NCBI RefSeq assembly: GCF_051513965.1
Contig: NZ_CP195847.1
Location: forward strand, 1,674,001-1,738,000
Source: Paramicrobacterium sp051513965
GTDB lineage: Bacteria; Actinomycetota; Actinomycetes; Actinomycetales; Microbacteriaceae
DNA: 64,000 nucleotides
Direction of reading: 5' to 3'
This document shows positions 34,084 through 42,677 of the stretch, piece after piece. The notes under the pieces were generated by a model that worked only from the letters and a program-made list of their open reading frames with translations, was not told where the DNA came from and did no database searches. Made by a program: the position numbers and the translations under genes. Position 1 is the stretch's first letter. The number at the start of each line of letters is the position of its first letter.

Positions 34084-34551
34084 TCAGGCTTCCGTGCCCT
34101 CCGCAACATGCGCTCGAAGTCGAGCGCGCCTGCGCGACCCGACCCAGACCAGAACCAGCAGACCAAGGCCCGTCCCGAGGGCACCACCGAGGGTGTTCGC
34201 GGCCACGTCGCTCAACGTCGCATAGCGCGTCGCTGCGAGCACGATCGCTTGGAACGACTCGATGAAGACCGTATACCCAAGGCACAGGAGGATGGCGATC
34301 CACCAGCGAGATCGTCCGAGCAGTATGACGAGCAGCGCGCCGAGAGGAACGAACATGCCGATGTTCGCGATGAACTCGAGCCGATCGAAAGTGATCCAGG
34401 CGGACATCGGATGCCGTGCGAAGAAGGACAGCACACGATCGATGGTGCCGGATACACCGTCATCGAACGGAGCGGGCGTGAGTGTGACGAGCCCGATGAA
34501 CACCGCGTAGGCGAGCGTGAGCACGAGGCAGAGCAGACGTCGACGCGGCAT
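34084..34551 (-). CDS. VanZ family membrane protein
   Basis: A 155-residue protein with four hydrophobic helices. VanZ-like signatures are TLTPAPFDDG after the first helix, the D/N-rich FIANIGMFVPLGALL segment and YATLSDVAANTLGGALG near the end. VanZ proteins are poorly understood; the founding member raises teicoplanin resistance in enterococci, which should not be assumed here. ATG at 34551 begins the conserved region; an upstream start at 34698 would run through the opposite DUF5302 promoter. No strong ribosome site is visible. Confidence 0.82.
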   Translation of the reverse strand: MPRRRLLCLVLTLAYAVFIGLVTLTPAPFDDGVSGTIDRVLSFFARHPMSAWITFDRLEFIANIGMFVPLGALLVILLGRSRWWIAILLCLGYTVFIESFQAIVLAATRYATLSDVAANTLGGALGTGLGLLVLVWVGSRRRARLRAHVAEGTEA

Positions 34552-34673
34552 CCCACTATCTTGCCGCACCGTGATGAGAGACCTCTGGTGCGAGCGGCAT
34601 CCGTGCAATAGTCTGAATCGAACCGCGACCGCCGCGGAGGCGATCCTCGCCCAAGGGGGAAGCAAGGAGGACC

Positions 34674-34862
34674 ATGAGCTCCGACAAGCCGACAGCATCT
34701 GGACCGTCTGATGACGTGAAGCGGAAATTCAGAGAAGCTCTCGACCGTAAGAAGGACAACGCACGTCCGGAGGGCGAGCCTCATCTGAATGAGTCATCTC
34801 CCGTGGATCATGCGCAGCGCCGCCCTGATCAGTCACGGGATTTCCGTCGCAAAACGGGTTGA
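34674..34862 (+). CDS. DUF5302 family protein
   Basis: A 62-residue, highly charged, probably disordered protein with the DUF5302 pattern: DDVKRKFREALDRKK near residues 13–27 and the C-terminal DFRRKTG. Function unknown; it is found across actinobacteria. AAGGAGGACC gives an optimal ribosome site. It is followed by a strong hairpin terminator and is divergent from the VanZ gene. Confidence 0.85.
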   Translation: MSSDKPTASGPSDDVKRKFREALDRKKDNARPEGEPHLNESSPVDHAQRRPDQSRDFRRKTG

Positions 34863-34875
34863 CGTCACACGCAGA

Positions 34876-34910
34876 AGCGGGCCGCCGAGAATATCTCGGC
34901 GGCCCGCTTT
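34876..34910. terminator. Strong bidirectional terminator
   Basis: Perfect 15-base GC-rich arms with a three-base loop are followed by TTT on the plus strand. It ends the DUF5302 transcript and, from the other side, the flavin-reductase operon whose last stop is at 34920. Confidence 0.85.
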
Positions 34911-34919
34911 CATACCCGC

Positions 34920-35549
34920 TCAGTTTCCTTGAAAGCCCCCGAGGAGCTGATCGTAGGTCTCATCGAGCGCGAAGGGGTCACGCACGTTCTGCGACCGTTC
35001 GGAGTGCTCCATGAGATTCGCCAACTCGCGTGCAGCGCGGTCGATGCGGTCGGGAAGCGCCTTGACGGTATCGGCCCCGGTGCCCCAGTCTTCGCTCGCG
35101 GCATACACACTCGTCGGCACGACGACCGAGTGCATGTAGTTGAACAGTGGCCGAATCGCGTAATCGAGCGCGAGGGAGTGACGCGGAGTGCCTCCCGTGG
35201 CGCCGATCAACACCGGAAGATCCGTCAGAGCCGTGTTGTCGATGATGTCGACGAAAGACTTGAACAGTCCGGCATAGCTCGTCTTGAAGATGGGCGTGAC
35301 AGCGACCAGACCATCCGCGTTCGTGACCGCCTCGATGGCTGACTCCAGCTTCTCGTCTGCGAAGCCGGTGAGGAGATTGTTCGTGATCGCGTGCGCGAGA
35401 TCGCGCAACTCGATCGTCGTGACCTTCACCTCAACATCGCGGTCAGCGAGGATCGCGGTCGTAGCCTCGGCCAGTCGGTCGGCCAGCATCCGCGTCGAAG
35501 ACGGGTTGCTCAGCCCCGACGACACGACAGCGAGCGTGCGGGTTGTCAT
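34920..35549 (-). CDS. LLM-partnered FMN reductase, CE1759-type
   Basis: A 209-residue flavodoxin-like NAD(P)H-dependent FMN reductase. The FMN phosphate loop is in SGLSNPSSTRMLADRL, followed by PIFKTSYAGLFKSFVDII and the GATGGTPRHSLALDYAIRPLF segment. The protein matches the group encoded next to a luciferase-like monooxygenase (CE1759 with CE1758), and would supply it with reduced FMN. ATG at 35549 is chosen, with GGAG eight bases upstream inside the monooxygenase 3' end; GTG at 35555 overlaps the stop but has poor spacing. Confidence 0.9.
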   Translation of the reverse strand: MTTRTLAVVSSGLSNPSSTRMLADRLAEATTAILADRDVEVKVTTIELRDLAHAITNNLLTGFADEKLESAIEAVTNADGLVAVTPIFKTSYAGLFKSFVDIIDNTALTDLPVLIGATGGTPRHSLALDYAIRPLFNYMHSVVVPTSVYAASEDWGTGADTVKALPDRIDRAARELANLMEHSERSQNVRDPFALDETYDQLLGGFQGN

Positions 35550-35551
35550 AT

Positions 35552-36679
35552 TCACTTCTCCGATTCTGCGGGTGACGCGCTCAGTGTAACGGCTGAATCT
35601 CCCTGTGCATTCCGAGCTGCGACACGAGCCGCATGCGTCGGAGCGTCAGGAACGTGCGCCGGGCGCACAGCTGCGAATTCCCGGCGCAGCACGGGCACGA
35701 CCTCTTCGCCGAGCAAGTCGAGCTGCTCCAGCACGGTCTTCAACGGAAGACCAGCGTGGTCGAGCAGGAACAGCTGACGCTGGTAGTCGCCCACGTAGTC
35801 GCGGAACCCCAGAGTGCGGTCGATCACCTGCTGAGGACTGCCAACCGTCAGTGGCGTCTGAGAGGTGAACTCCTCCAGGCTGGGACCGTGCCCGTACACG
35901 GGCGCGTTGTCGAAATAGGGACGGAACTCGTTGACGGCATCCTGCGAATTCTTTCGCATGAATACCTGACCGCCGAGACCGACGATCGCCTGGTCGGCTG
36001 TGCCATGACCATAGTGCTCGAAGCGCTGACGGTAGAGGCTCACCATCCGCTGCGTGTGCGAGGCCGGCCAGAAGATGTGGTTCGCGAAGAACCCGTCTCC
36101 GTAATAGGCCGCCTGCTCGGCGATCTGCGGGGAGCGGATGCTGCCATGCCACACAAACGGCGGGGTGCCGTCGAGCGGGCGCGGCGTCGATTGGAACCCC
36201 TGCAGCGGCGTGCGGAACTGCCCCTCCCAGTCGACGTACTCCTCTCGCCAGAGCCTGTGGAGCAGCCCGTACTTCTCGATGGCAAGCGGGATGCCCTGAC
36301 GGATGTCCTCACCGAACCACGGGTAGACCGGCCCCGTGTTGCCGCGACCGAGCACCACGTCCATGCGCCCTCCAGAGAGGTGCTGAAGCATGGCGTAGTC
36401 CTCGGCGAGGCGAACCGGATCGTTGGTGGTGATCAGCGTCGTCGCAGTCGAGAGGATGATTCGTGAGGTCTTCGCCGCCAGAAAGCTGTTGATGGCGACG
36501 GGACTCGAGGGGAAGAACGGCGGATTGTGGTGCTCCCCCATCGCGAAGACGTCGAGGCCGACCTCCTCGGCGTGCTGGGCGATCGTGAGCACGTCGAGCA
36601 GTCGAGACCCGTCCGTCGGGGTCTTTCCCGTCGTCGGATCGGGCGTGATGTCGCCGACACTGAAGATTCCGAACTGCAT
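35552..36679 (-). CDS. LLM-class flavin-dependent monooxygenase, CE1758-type
   Basis: A 375-residue TIM-barrel luciferase-like monooxygenase that would use FMNH2 from the downstream reductase and O2. Family marks are MQFGIFSVGDITPDP at the start, GLDVFAMGEHHNPPFFPSSPV, SGGRMDVVLGRGNTGPVYPWFG and TPLTVGSPQQVIDRTLGFRDYVGDYQRQLFL. GGGGAG lies eight bases before the ATG; the upstream extension to 36856 is spurious. The substrate is unknown. It forms a two-gene unit with the reductase and has an AT-rich promoter with a short palindrome. Confidence 0.9.
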   Translation of the reverse strand: MQFGIFSVGDITPDPTTGKTPTDGSRLLDVLTIAQHAEEVGLDVFAMGEHHNPPFFPSSPVAINSFLAAKTSRIILSTATTLITTNDPVRLAEDYAMLQHLSGGRMDVVLGRGNTGPVYPWFGEDIRQGIPLAIEKYGLLHRLWREEYVDWEGQFRTPLQGFQSTPRPLDGTPPFVWHGSIRSPQIAEQAAYYGDGFFANHIFWPASHTQRMVSLYRQRFEHYGHGTADQAIVGLGGQVFMRKNSQDAVNEFRPYFDNAPVYGHGPSLEEFTSQTPLTVGSPQQVIDRTLGFRDYVGDYQRQLFLLDHAGLPLKTVLEQLDLLGEEVVPVLRREFAAVRPAHVPDAPTHAARVAARNAQGDSAVTLSASPAESEK

Positions 36680-36698
36680 GCTGTGAACTCCCCGGTCA

Positions 36699-36715
36699 AT
36701 TGTATTCAAATGAAT
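36699..36715 (-). promoter_or_regulatory. -10-like box and short palindrome before the flavin monooxygenase gene
   Basis: In a locally AT-rich patch the minus strand reads TACAAT (36704–36699), about 20 bases before the start codon. ATTCA-AA-TGAAT (36704–36715) overlaps it and could be an operator. No good -35 box was found. Confidence 0.4.
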
Positions 36716-36779
36716 GGATATTGGGGCCAACCGCATGGAGTCGCGATCTATTCCCAACCAGCCACACGCGGGGAATCGC

Positions 36780-37835
36780 TCATTGCCCTGCGGCGTCCCC
36801 CAGCCCGATCGCCTGCGCCAGGAGCTCGATCGTCTCGATGCGGGCCGGAGAAGCATCCAACGGGTCGGCCGACGAGGATCCCGCCACAGGGGACACCATC
36901 AGCTCGTCGACACCGTACCTCTCCGTGAGAGCTCGAGCCTGTGCAGCGGCTGTCGCGGGAGATCCGAGGATGTACCCGGAAACCGCGTTAGCGATGAACT
37001 CCTCGGTCAGAGCATCCGTCTCCGCATCTGCCGCCTCCTCCACCGTCGCGAGCGGGCCGAGCGGTCTGTTGGTGCGCAGTCTCGCCATCTGCTGAAGGTT
37101 CGGCAGCGCGCGGGCGTATGCCTCCTCGTCCGTCGATGCGACGACGGCGTTCGCTGTCATGAATGTACGAGGCTCGTCCGCATAGGCCGAGGGTGTGAAA
37201 CCTGAGCGGTACACGTCGAGCGCGCGCTCCGCCCCTGAGCCGCTGAAGTGATTCGCGAACACGTACGGGAGACCGAAGGATGCCGCGAGCGACGCCGAGT
37301 AATCGCTCGAGCCCAGGAGCCAGACCTCCGGCTGCCCCACAGCCGCGGGTGTCGCGCGCAGGGCATACTCCTTTCCGCTTGTGAGCTTCACCTGCGCACC
37401 GTCGGCGCCGAGCAGTGCGATGATGTCGCTCACGTTCGAGGGGAAACGGTTCACGTCGCTCGCGGTACCCGACTGCGCGAGCACCGCGGTCACGACCGGA
37501 TCGCTTCCCGGAGCCCGGCCGATGCCGAGGTCTATCCGTCCCGGTGCTGAGGCTTCCAGAAGGGCAAACTGCTCAGCGACGATCAGCGGCGCGTGATTCG
37601 GCAGCATCACCCCGCCGGAGCCGACGCGGATCCGCTCGGTTCGGGACGCAAGCAGCGCGATCAGGACGGCGGGGTTTGTCGATGCGACAGCTGGCATGTT
37701 GTGATGCTCCGCCACCCAGTAGCGCGTGTAGCCGAGGGCATCAGCGCGCTGCGCGAGTTCGACGGTCGAGGCCAGTGCCTGCGCGGTGGTCTGTCGGGAG
37801 CGAACCGGAATCAGGTCGAGAATTGAGAGCTTCAT
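36780..37835 (-). CDS. LLM-class flavin-dependent oxidoreductase
   Basis: A 351-residue luciferase-like protein of the 'MsnO8/YhbW-like' kind. Visible segments: KLSILDLIPVRSRQT at the start, YTRYWVAEHHNMPAVASTNP, IRVGSGGVMLPNHAPLIVAEQFALLEA, and GRIDLGIGRAPGSDP. It may bind FMN or F420; the pattern fits FMN. ATG at 37835 (or the adjacent 37838) gives the conserved start. It lies downstream of the Lrp gene on the same strand, 43 bases away, and upstream of the CE1758-type pair but with a promoter region between. The substrate is unknown. Confidence 0.87.
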   Translation of the reverse strand: MKLSILDLIPVRSRQTTAQALASTVELAQRADALGYTRYWVAEHHNMPAVASTNPAVLIALLASRTERIRVGSGGVMLPNHAPLIVAEQFALLEASAPGRIDLGIGRAPGSDPVVTAVLAQSGTASDVNRFPSNVSDIIALLGADGAQVKLTSGKEYALRATPAAVGQPEVWLLGSSDYSASLAASFGLPYVFANHFSGSGAERALDVYRSGFTPSAYADEPRTFMTANAVVASTDEEAYARALPNLQQMARLRTNRPLGPLATVEEAADAETDALTEEFIANAVSGYILGSPATAAAQARALTERYGVDELMVSPVAGSSSADPLDASPARIETIELLAQAIGLGDAAGQ

Positions 37836-37878
37836 CATCGGTGAAACGTCTCTGGACCCGCCGTTCATTCCCGTCTTG

Positions 37879-38355
37879 TCACGAAAGAAGCTCCTGCCAC
37901 CCGGTTCCCTTGACGTGTTCGAACACGATGTTCGTCTCCGAATGCGCGACGACGGGGTGCCCAGTCACGTACTTCACAACGAAGTCCCTGAGCTCAGTCG
38001 TGCTGCGCGCAGCGACATGGAGAAGGTAGTCGTCCCGACCGCCGAGATGAAAGAGCGACAGCACGCCGGGCCAGGCGGTCACCTCACGCCGGAAGGCCTC
38101 AATGTCTGACCGATCGTGCTGCGTCAGCTGAATCGCGATGACAGCCTGGATCGGAGCGCCGAGCACGGAGAGATCGATATCCGCGTGATAGCCAGTGATG
38201 TCGCCTGAACGCTGAAGTCGCTTGAGACGGAGAGACACAGTCGACTCAGCGATGCCGAGCTCAGCAGCAAGCTGTGAGCCAGACGCACGCGCGTTGACGG
38301 AGAGCGCCTTCAGCAGGGCGCGGTCGATCTTGTCGAGCTGGGGCTTCTGCGGCAT
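37879..38355 (-). CDS. Lrp/AsnC family transcriptional regulator
   Basis: A 158-residue regulator with an N-terminal winged HTH (LDKIDRALLKALSVNARAS followed by LAAELGIAESTVSLRLKRLQRSGDI) and a C-terminal RAM effector domain (about residues 68–150). Such proteins form octamers and respond to amino acids. The ATG directly follows AAGGG with tight spacing. It precedes the luciferase-like oxidoreductase gene and could control it or itself; the effector cannot be predicted. Confidence 0.9.
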   Translation of the reverse strand: MPQKPQLDKIDRALLKALSVNARASGSQLAAELGIAESTVSLRLKRLQRSGDITGYHADIDLSVLGAPIQAVIAIQLTQHDRSDIEAFRREVTAWPGVLSLFHLGGRDDYLLHVAARSTTELRDFVVKYVTGHPVVAHSETNIVFEHVKGTGWQELLS

Positions 38356-38450
38356 CCCTTGGCCAATCCTGTGGTTCTCGTGTCACCTCGCCGACACACC
38401 GGTGCTGCCGACGAGATGACAGTGACTCCAGAAGATTGCCACATATCGCC

Positions 38451-38489
38451 CCTGAACCGCATATCGGCACGATAAGGCGTCGGTTCAGG
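38451..38489 (-). terminator. Two-tier hairpin after apt
   Basis: Nine-base perfect outer arms (CCTGAACCG/CGGTTCAGG) enclose an inner TATCG-GCA-CGATA stem-loop. It starts five bases past the apt stop and probably ends the FKBP–apt transcript. No T-run. Confidence 0.5.
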
Positions 38490-38493
38490 CTGC

Positions 38494-39021
38494 TCACGCG
38501 GGGGCGTCGAGCAGCGTCTCGAGATCGTATGCGCTCAGCGCCTTCCGACCGCCGAGTCCCGTGAGCTCCATGACGATGGCGACGCCCGCGACGGATGCGC
38601 CAGCGCGCTCCACGAGCCGTGCCGCGGCCAGACAGCTCCCTCCTGTCGCGAGGACATCATCCACGATCAGAACACGTGCCCTTTCAGGGAGGGAGTCCGG
38701 CTTGATCTCGAGCGAGGCGGTTCCGTACTCGAGTGCATACTCCTCGGTGAGTACGGTGCCCGGCAGCTTTCCGGCCTTACGCACCGCGAGAAGCCGGGTC
38801 CGGGTGGAGTATGCCAGAGCGGATGCCAGCAGGAATCCACGCGCTTCGATTCCAGCCACGACATCGAACGCCCCGTCGAATCGAGCGCCAAGCTCATCCA
38901 CAGCGAGACGAAGCGCTTCGGCGTCCGCGAAGGCGGGAGTGAGGTCGCGAAAGACGATCCCGGGCTTCGGGAAGTCCGGGATCGTCTCCGTGAGTTCGCG
39001 AATGCGAGCTGCTGCATCCAC
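38494..39021 (-). CDS. apt: Adenine phosphoribosyltransferase
   Basis: Apt makes AMP from adenine and PRPP in purine salvage. The 175-residue length is normal. The PRPP-binding motif VLIVDDVLATGGS is at residues 117–129, with IPDFPKPGIVFRDLTP near the N-terminus and VAGIEARGFLLASALA in the middle. The start is GTG at 39021, three bases after the FKBP gene stop, so the two are probably one transcript. In most bacteria apt sits near relA or secDF, so this location is unremarkable but different. Confidence 0.96.
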   Translation of the reverse strand: MDAAARIRELTETIPDFPKPGIVFRDLTPAFADAEALRLAVDELGARFDGAFDVVAGIEARGFLLASALAYSTRTRLLAVRKAGKLPGTVLTEEYALEYGTASLEIKPDSLPERARVLIVDDVLATGGSCLAAARLVERAGASVAGVAIVMELTGLGGRKALSAYDLETLLDAPA

Positions 39022-39024
39022 GTG

Positions 39025-39399
39025 CTACTGCACGCCGAGCAGGTCGATGATGAAGATGAGCGTCTGACCCGACAGCGGGTGTCCGCCACCAGCCGGTCCG
39101 TAAGCGAGGTTCGGAGGCACGACGAGCTGGCGACGGCCGCCGACACGCATACCGGGGATGCCTTCCTGCCACCCGGCGATGAGATTGCGAAGCGGGAAGT
39201 TGATGCTCTCGCCTCGGCTCCACGAGGAGTCGAACTCCTCGCCGGAATCATAGGAGACACCGAGGTAGTGCACGTCAACGATCGACGATGCCTGCGCCTC
39301 GGGGCCGTCGCCCACCTCGACGTCTGTGATCTCGAGCGTTTCGGGGGCCGGTCCCGTCGGAGCCTCGACCTCTGGTTTGGTCTTGCGTGATTCGGTCAT
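39025..39399 (-). CDS. FKBP-type peptidyl-prolyl isomerase
   Basis: A 124-residue single-domain FKBP without signal peptide, so cytosolic. The domain signature is VDVHYLGVSYDSGEEFDSSWSRG, then INFPLRNLIAGWQEGIPGM, GGRRQLVVPPNLAYGPAG, and LIFIIDLLGVQ at the end; pocket-forming aromatics (Y, F, W) are retained. ATG at 39399 gives the usual short acidic lead; upstream in-frame sequence to 39480 is not conserved. It sits ahead of apt with a three-base gap. Confidence 0.93.
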   Translation of the reverse strand: MTESRKTKPEVEAPTGPAPETLEITDVEVGDGPEAQASSIVDVHYLGVSYDSGEEFDSSWSRGESINFPLRNLIAGWQEGIPGMRVGGRRQLVVPPNLAYGPAGGGHPLSGQTLIFIIDLLGVQ

Positions 39400-39480
39400 G
39401 GTTCTATCCAAGCTGACGGGGCTTCTCGCGGCAACCTGAACCGCTGCGAGACTCTTGACTTCCCGGCGGAGTCGAGACAT

Positions 39481-39554
39481 CCTTAACGGACAAACTCATC
39501 GCCCGGTCGATTTGCAGGTATAGCCGCGAACACCGGGCGATGAGGACGTTAAGG
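39481..39554. repeat. Long two-part inverted repeat after aspA
   Basis: An eight-base pair of arms (CCTTAACG at 39481, CGTTAAGG at 39547) and a 13-base pair (CTCATCGCCCGGT at 39495, complementary at 39532) form an extended hairpin with an internal bulge and a 24-base loop. It lies 11 bases past the aspA stop. It may act as the aspA terminator or be a small repeat element. Confidence 0.6.
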
Positions 39555-39565
39555 CGTTCGTGCCG

Positions 39566-41041
39566 TCATGATTCCGTCGCCTCTCGACCGACGGGAGCGT
39601 GCGCTGTCGTGTCGTCAATGATCGGGATCGCCGTCGTGATCGCCTCAAGTCCCGACAGGCGCGCCGGCGAGAGTTGCTTGGTCACTTCCTCCCGAGTCAT
39701 CAGGTTCGCCTCCACGACGAGATCAGCGATGTTCCTGTTCGTCAGAAGCGCCGTCTTCGCCAGTGCCGCGGCCGCGGTGTAACCGATGAACGGGGTGAGC
39801 GCGGTGACGACACCGACCGACGTGCCGACCATGGTCTCGAGTCGATCTTCGTTCGCGGTGATGCCGTCGATCGAGTTCTCCCGAAGAGTCTTGCACCCGC
39901 GCGCCATCCAAAGGATGCTCTGCAGGAGCGAATGCGCGATGACGGGCTCGAAGGCGTTGAGCTGGAGCTGTCCCGCCTCAGCGGCCATCGTCACAGTGGT
40001 GTCAGCCCCGACCACGGAGAAGGCGATCTGGTTCATGACCTCGGGGATGACGGGATTCACCTTGCCTGGCATGATCGATGACCCCGCCTGCTTCGCGGGC
40101 AGATTGATCTCGCCGAGCCCCGCTTGCGGACCGCTCGAGAGCAGTCGGAGGTCGTTGCAGATCTTCGAGAGCTTGATCGCGGACCGCTTGAGCGCGCTGC
40201 TGAAGGACATGAACGCGCCAGCGTCACTCGTCGACTCAACGAGGTCTGGCGCGGTCTCGAGCTCGAGACCAGTGATCTGGTTGAGGTGTTTCACCACGAC
40301 CGATGAGTAGCGGGGATCGGCCGTGATTCCAGTGCCGATGGCTGTCGCCCCGAGGTTGATCTCAGAGAGCAGCCAGATTGTCTCCGCCAGACGCTTGTGG
40401 TCCTCCCCGAGCGTCGTCGCGAAGCCGTGGAACTCCTGACCGAGCGTCATCGGCACGGCATCCTGAAGCTGAGTGCGACCGACCTTGAGCACGTTGCGGA
40501 ACTCCTGAGCCTTGTGGGCGAAGGATGCTCGCAGCAGATCGAGCTCATTCAGAAGGTCAGCCAGCGACCGCGCGAGAGCGATCTTGATCGCCGTCGGATA
40601 CACATCGTTCGTGGACTGACTGCGGTTCGTGTGGTCGTAGGGCGAGATGTAGCCGTAGTCGCCCTTCTCACGGCCCGCCATCTCGAGCGCGATGTTCGTG
40701 ATCACCTCGTTGGCGTTCATGTTCGTCGATGTGCCCGCGCCGCCCTGAATCACTCCGACGCAGAACTCCTCATGAAATTCTCCGTCGATGACCCTCTGGG
40801 AGGCGCGATCGATCAGATCCGCCTTCTCAGCGCTCAGCACACCGAGTTCGGCGTTCGCCCGCGCAGCGGCCTGTTTGACCGAGGCGAGAGCGACGATCAG
40901 GTGCGGGTAGACGGATATCGGCCGCCTGCTGATGTCGAAGTTGTCAAATGCCCGTGCGGTGTGGATGCCCCAGTACGCGTCGGCTGGGATCTCCATCGAT
41001 CCGAGGGAATCTGTTTCCGTTCGTGTCGGACGTTCACTCAT
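39566..41041 (-). CDS. aspA: Aspartate ammonia-lyase
   Basis: Aspartase deaminates aspartate to fumarate. The 491-residue product has the family signature GSSIMPGKVNPVIPE near residue 320, the mobile catalytic-loop serine within it, GGAGTSTNMNANEVI and STNDVYPTAIKIA near residues 100–145, and LQDAVPMTLGQEF. The GAGTSTNMNANE and VGRTQLQDAVPM pattern separates aspartase from fumarase C. CAGAGGC precedes the ATG. It stands alone on the minus strand next to the purine permease, followed by a long hairpin. Confidence 0.95.
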   Translation of the reverse strand: MSERPTRTETDSLGSMEIPADAYWGIHTARAFDNFDISRRPISVYPHLIVALASVKQAAARANAELGVLSAEKADLIDRASQRVIDGEFHEEFCVGVIQGGAGTSTNMNANEVITNIALEMAGREKGDYGYISPYDHTNRSQSTNDVYPTAIKIALARSLADLLNELDLLRASFAHKAQEFRNVLKVGRTQLQDAVPMTLGQEFHGFATTLGEDHKRLAETIWLLSEINLGATAIGTGITADPRYSSVVVKHLNQITGLELETAPDLVESTSDAGAFMSFSSALKRSAIKLSKICNDLRLLSSGPQAGLGEINLPAKQAGSSIMPGKVNPVIPEVMNQIAFSVVGADTTVTMAAEAGQLQLNAFEPVIAHSLLQSILWMARGCKTLRENSIDGITANEDRLETMVGTSVGVVTALTPFIGYTAAAALAKTALLTNRNIADLVVEANLMTREEVTKQLSPARLSGLEAITTAIPIIDDTTAHAPVGREATES

Positions 41042-41095
41042 GCCTCTGACTGTACCCGGGTTGCCGAAGGCTCCGGGCGATCACGCGCACGAGCG

Positions 41096-42520
41096 CTATG
41101 CGAGCAGTGCTTCGATCGGGCCCCGCGCGAAGAACACGAGGAAGCCGAGCGCGACGATCCAGAGCAGCGGGCTGATCTCACGCGCCTTGCCGGCACAAGT
41201 GCGGACCACGACCCAGGCGATGAAGCCCGCGCCGATGCCGTTCGCGATCGAGTAGGTCAGCGGCATGATCACGACGGTGAGAAAGACGGGAAGGGTGACA
41301 GAGAAGTCGGTCCACTCGATCTCGCGGATCTGCGACATCATCATCCCGCCGACCACGACAAGCGCCGCGGCGGCCACTTCGCTCGGCACGATGCTGGTGA
41401 GAGGTGTGAGGAACATGGCGAGAAGGAACAGCGCCCCTGTCACCACGTTCGCGAGCCCGGTTCTGGCGCCTTCGCCGATTCCAGCACCGGACTCCACGAA
41501 GACCGTGTTCGAGGACCCGGAGGTCGCGCCGCCGGCCACAGCGCCCACGCCTTCGACGATCAGTGCAGATTTGAGACGTGGGAACGTGCCCTTGTCATCA
41601 GCGAGACCGGCTTCCTTCGAAAGACCGGTCATAGTGCCCATCGCGTCGAAGAAGTTGGTGAACACAAGTGTGAACACAAGCATCATCGCGGCGAGAGCTC
41701 CGATCCGGCCGAAGCTGCCGAACGACACCTGACCGACCAGACTCAGATCCGGCAGGCTGAACAGACTCGACGGAAGTGCCGGAACCGCGAGGCTCCAGCC
41801 GCCCTCCTGGTCTGCGGACGAACCGAGGTGCAGGATCGCTTCGAGCACCATGGCGACGACGGTGCCCGCGAGGATGCCGATGAGGAGCCCGCCTTTCACC
41901 TTTCGGGCCACGAGGACTCCCGCGATCAGGAGAGTGATCACGAAGACGAGCGTGGGGACCGTTGCCACCGAACCGTTGACCCCCAGGCCGACGGGTGGCG
42001 ACTGCTCCCCTGTCGCCGTCACGAATCCCGCGTTGACGAGCCCGATGAAGGCGATGAAGACGCCAATGCCGACGGTGATCGAGATCTTGAGCTGCATCGG
42101 AACGGCGTCGAAGATCATTCTGCGAAGTCCGGTGGCCGCCATGAGCACGATGAGCAGCCCGTTGATGACGACGAGTCCCATCGCCTCCGGCCAGGTCACC
42201 TCGCCCACGACGCTGAACGCCAGGAACGAGTTGATCCCCAGGCCCGCGGCGAAGGCAAAGGGCAGTCGCGCAACAACCCCGAAGAGGATCGTCATGAGCC
42301 CCGCGGTCAGCGCCGTGACCGCTGAGAGCTGAGCGAAGTCGAGAGTGTTTCCTTCGACGTCCGTGCCTGCCGAGAGGATGATCGGGTTCAGAATGACGAT
42401 GTACGCCATCGCCACGAACGTGACGAGACCACCTCTGAGCTCGGCGCCCACGGTGGAGCCACGCGCGGTGATCTCGAAGAACCGGTCGAGGCGCCCGGGG
42501 GCTGCGGTCTCGGTAGACAC
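41096..42520 (-). CDS. NCS2 purine permease, AzgA type
   Basis: A 474-residue membrane transporter with about 12–14 hydrophobic segments, predicted to import hypoxanthine/adenine/guanine with protons. AzgA-type marks: RGGLVTFVAMAYIVILNP at the N-terminus, FAFAAGLGINSFLAF, VNGLLIVLMAATGLR and the SSNTVFVESGAGIGEGARTGLAN segment on helix 10. The start is GTG with AAGGAGACTCT. Divergent from the uracil-type permease with a 157-base shared promoter region; no riboswitch aptamer was recognised there. Together with apt it supports purine salvage. Confidence 0.92.
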   Translation of the reverse strand: MSTETAAPGRLDRFFEITARGSTVGAELRGGLVTFVAMAYIVILNPIILSAGTDVEGNTLDFAQLSAVTALTAGLMTILFGVVARLPFAFAAGLGINSFLAFSVVGEVTWPEAMGLVVINGLLIVLMAATGLRRMIFDAVPMQLKISITVGIGVFIAFIGLVNAGFVTATGEQSPPVGLGVNGSVATVPTLVFVITLLIAGVLVARKVKGGLLIGILAGTVVAMVLEAILHLGSSADQEGGWSLAVPALPSSLFSLPDLSLVGQVSFGSFGRIGALAAMMLVFTLVFTNFFDAMGTMTGLSKEAGLADDKGTFPRLKSALIVEGVGAVAGGATSGSSNTVFVESGAGIGEGARTGLANVVTGALFLLAMFLTPLTSIVPSEVAAAALVVVGGMMMSQIREIEWTDFSVTLPVFLTVVIMPLTYSIANGIGAGFIAWVVVRTCAGKAREISPLLWIVALGFLVFFARGPIEALLA

Positions 42521-42677
42521 AGAGTCTCCTTATCTGGGCTCTCGTGCCCGACGAAGCTGGAGCGGCTCTCGACCGCCGGGTCAATCCTAAGTGGATTCGG
42601 CGATCCCCTGCCACGTGGCCACGTTACGACCGCTACCGTATTGGAGGGCTTGCCGCCCTGATCGAAAGCGAGTTGGA

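Noticed and set aside
34084..34551. Glycopeptide-resistance function for the VanZ homologue
   Set aside because: No vanHAX or other resistance genes nearby; VanZ-fold proteins are widespread and mostly unrelated to resistance.
40397..42325. A 642-codon open frame on the plus strand
   Set aside because: Antisense to aspA and the AzgA-type permease; the product is full of His/Arg/Glu repeats and has no recognisable domain.
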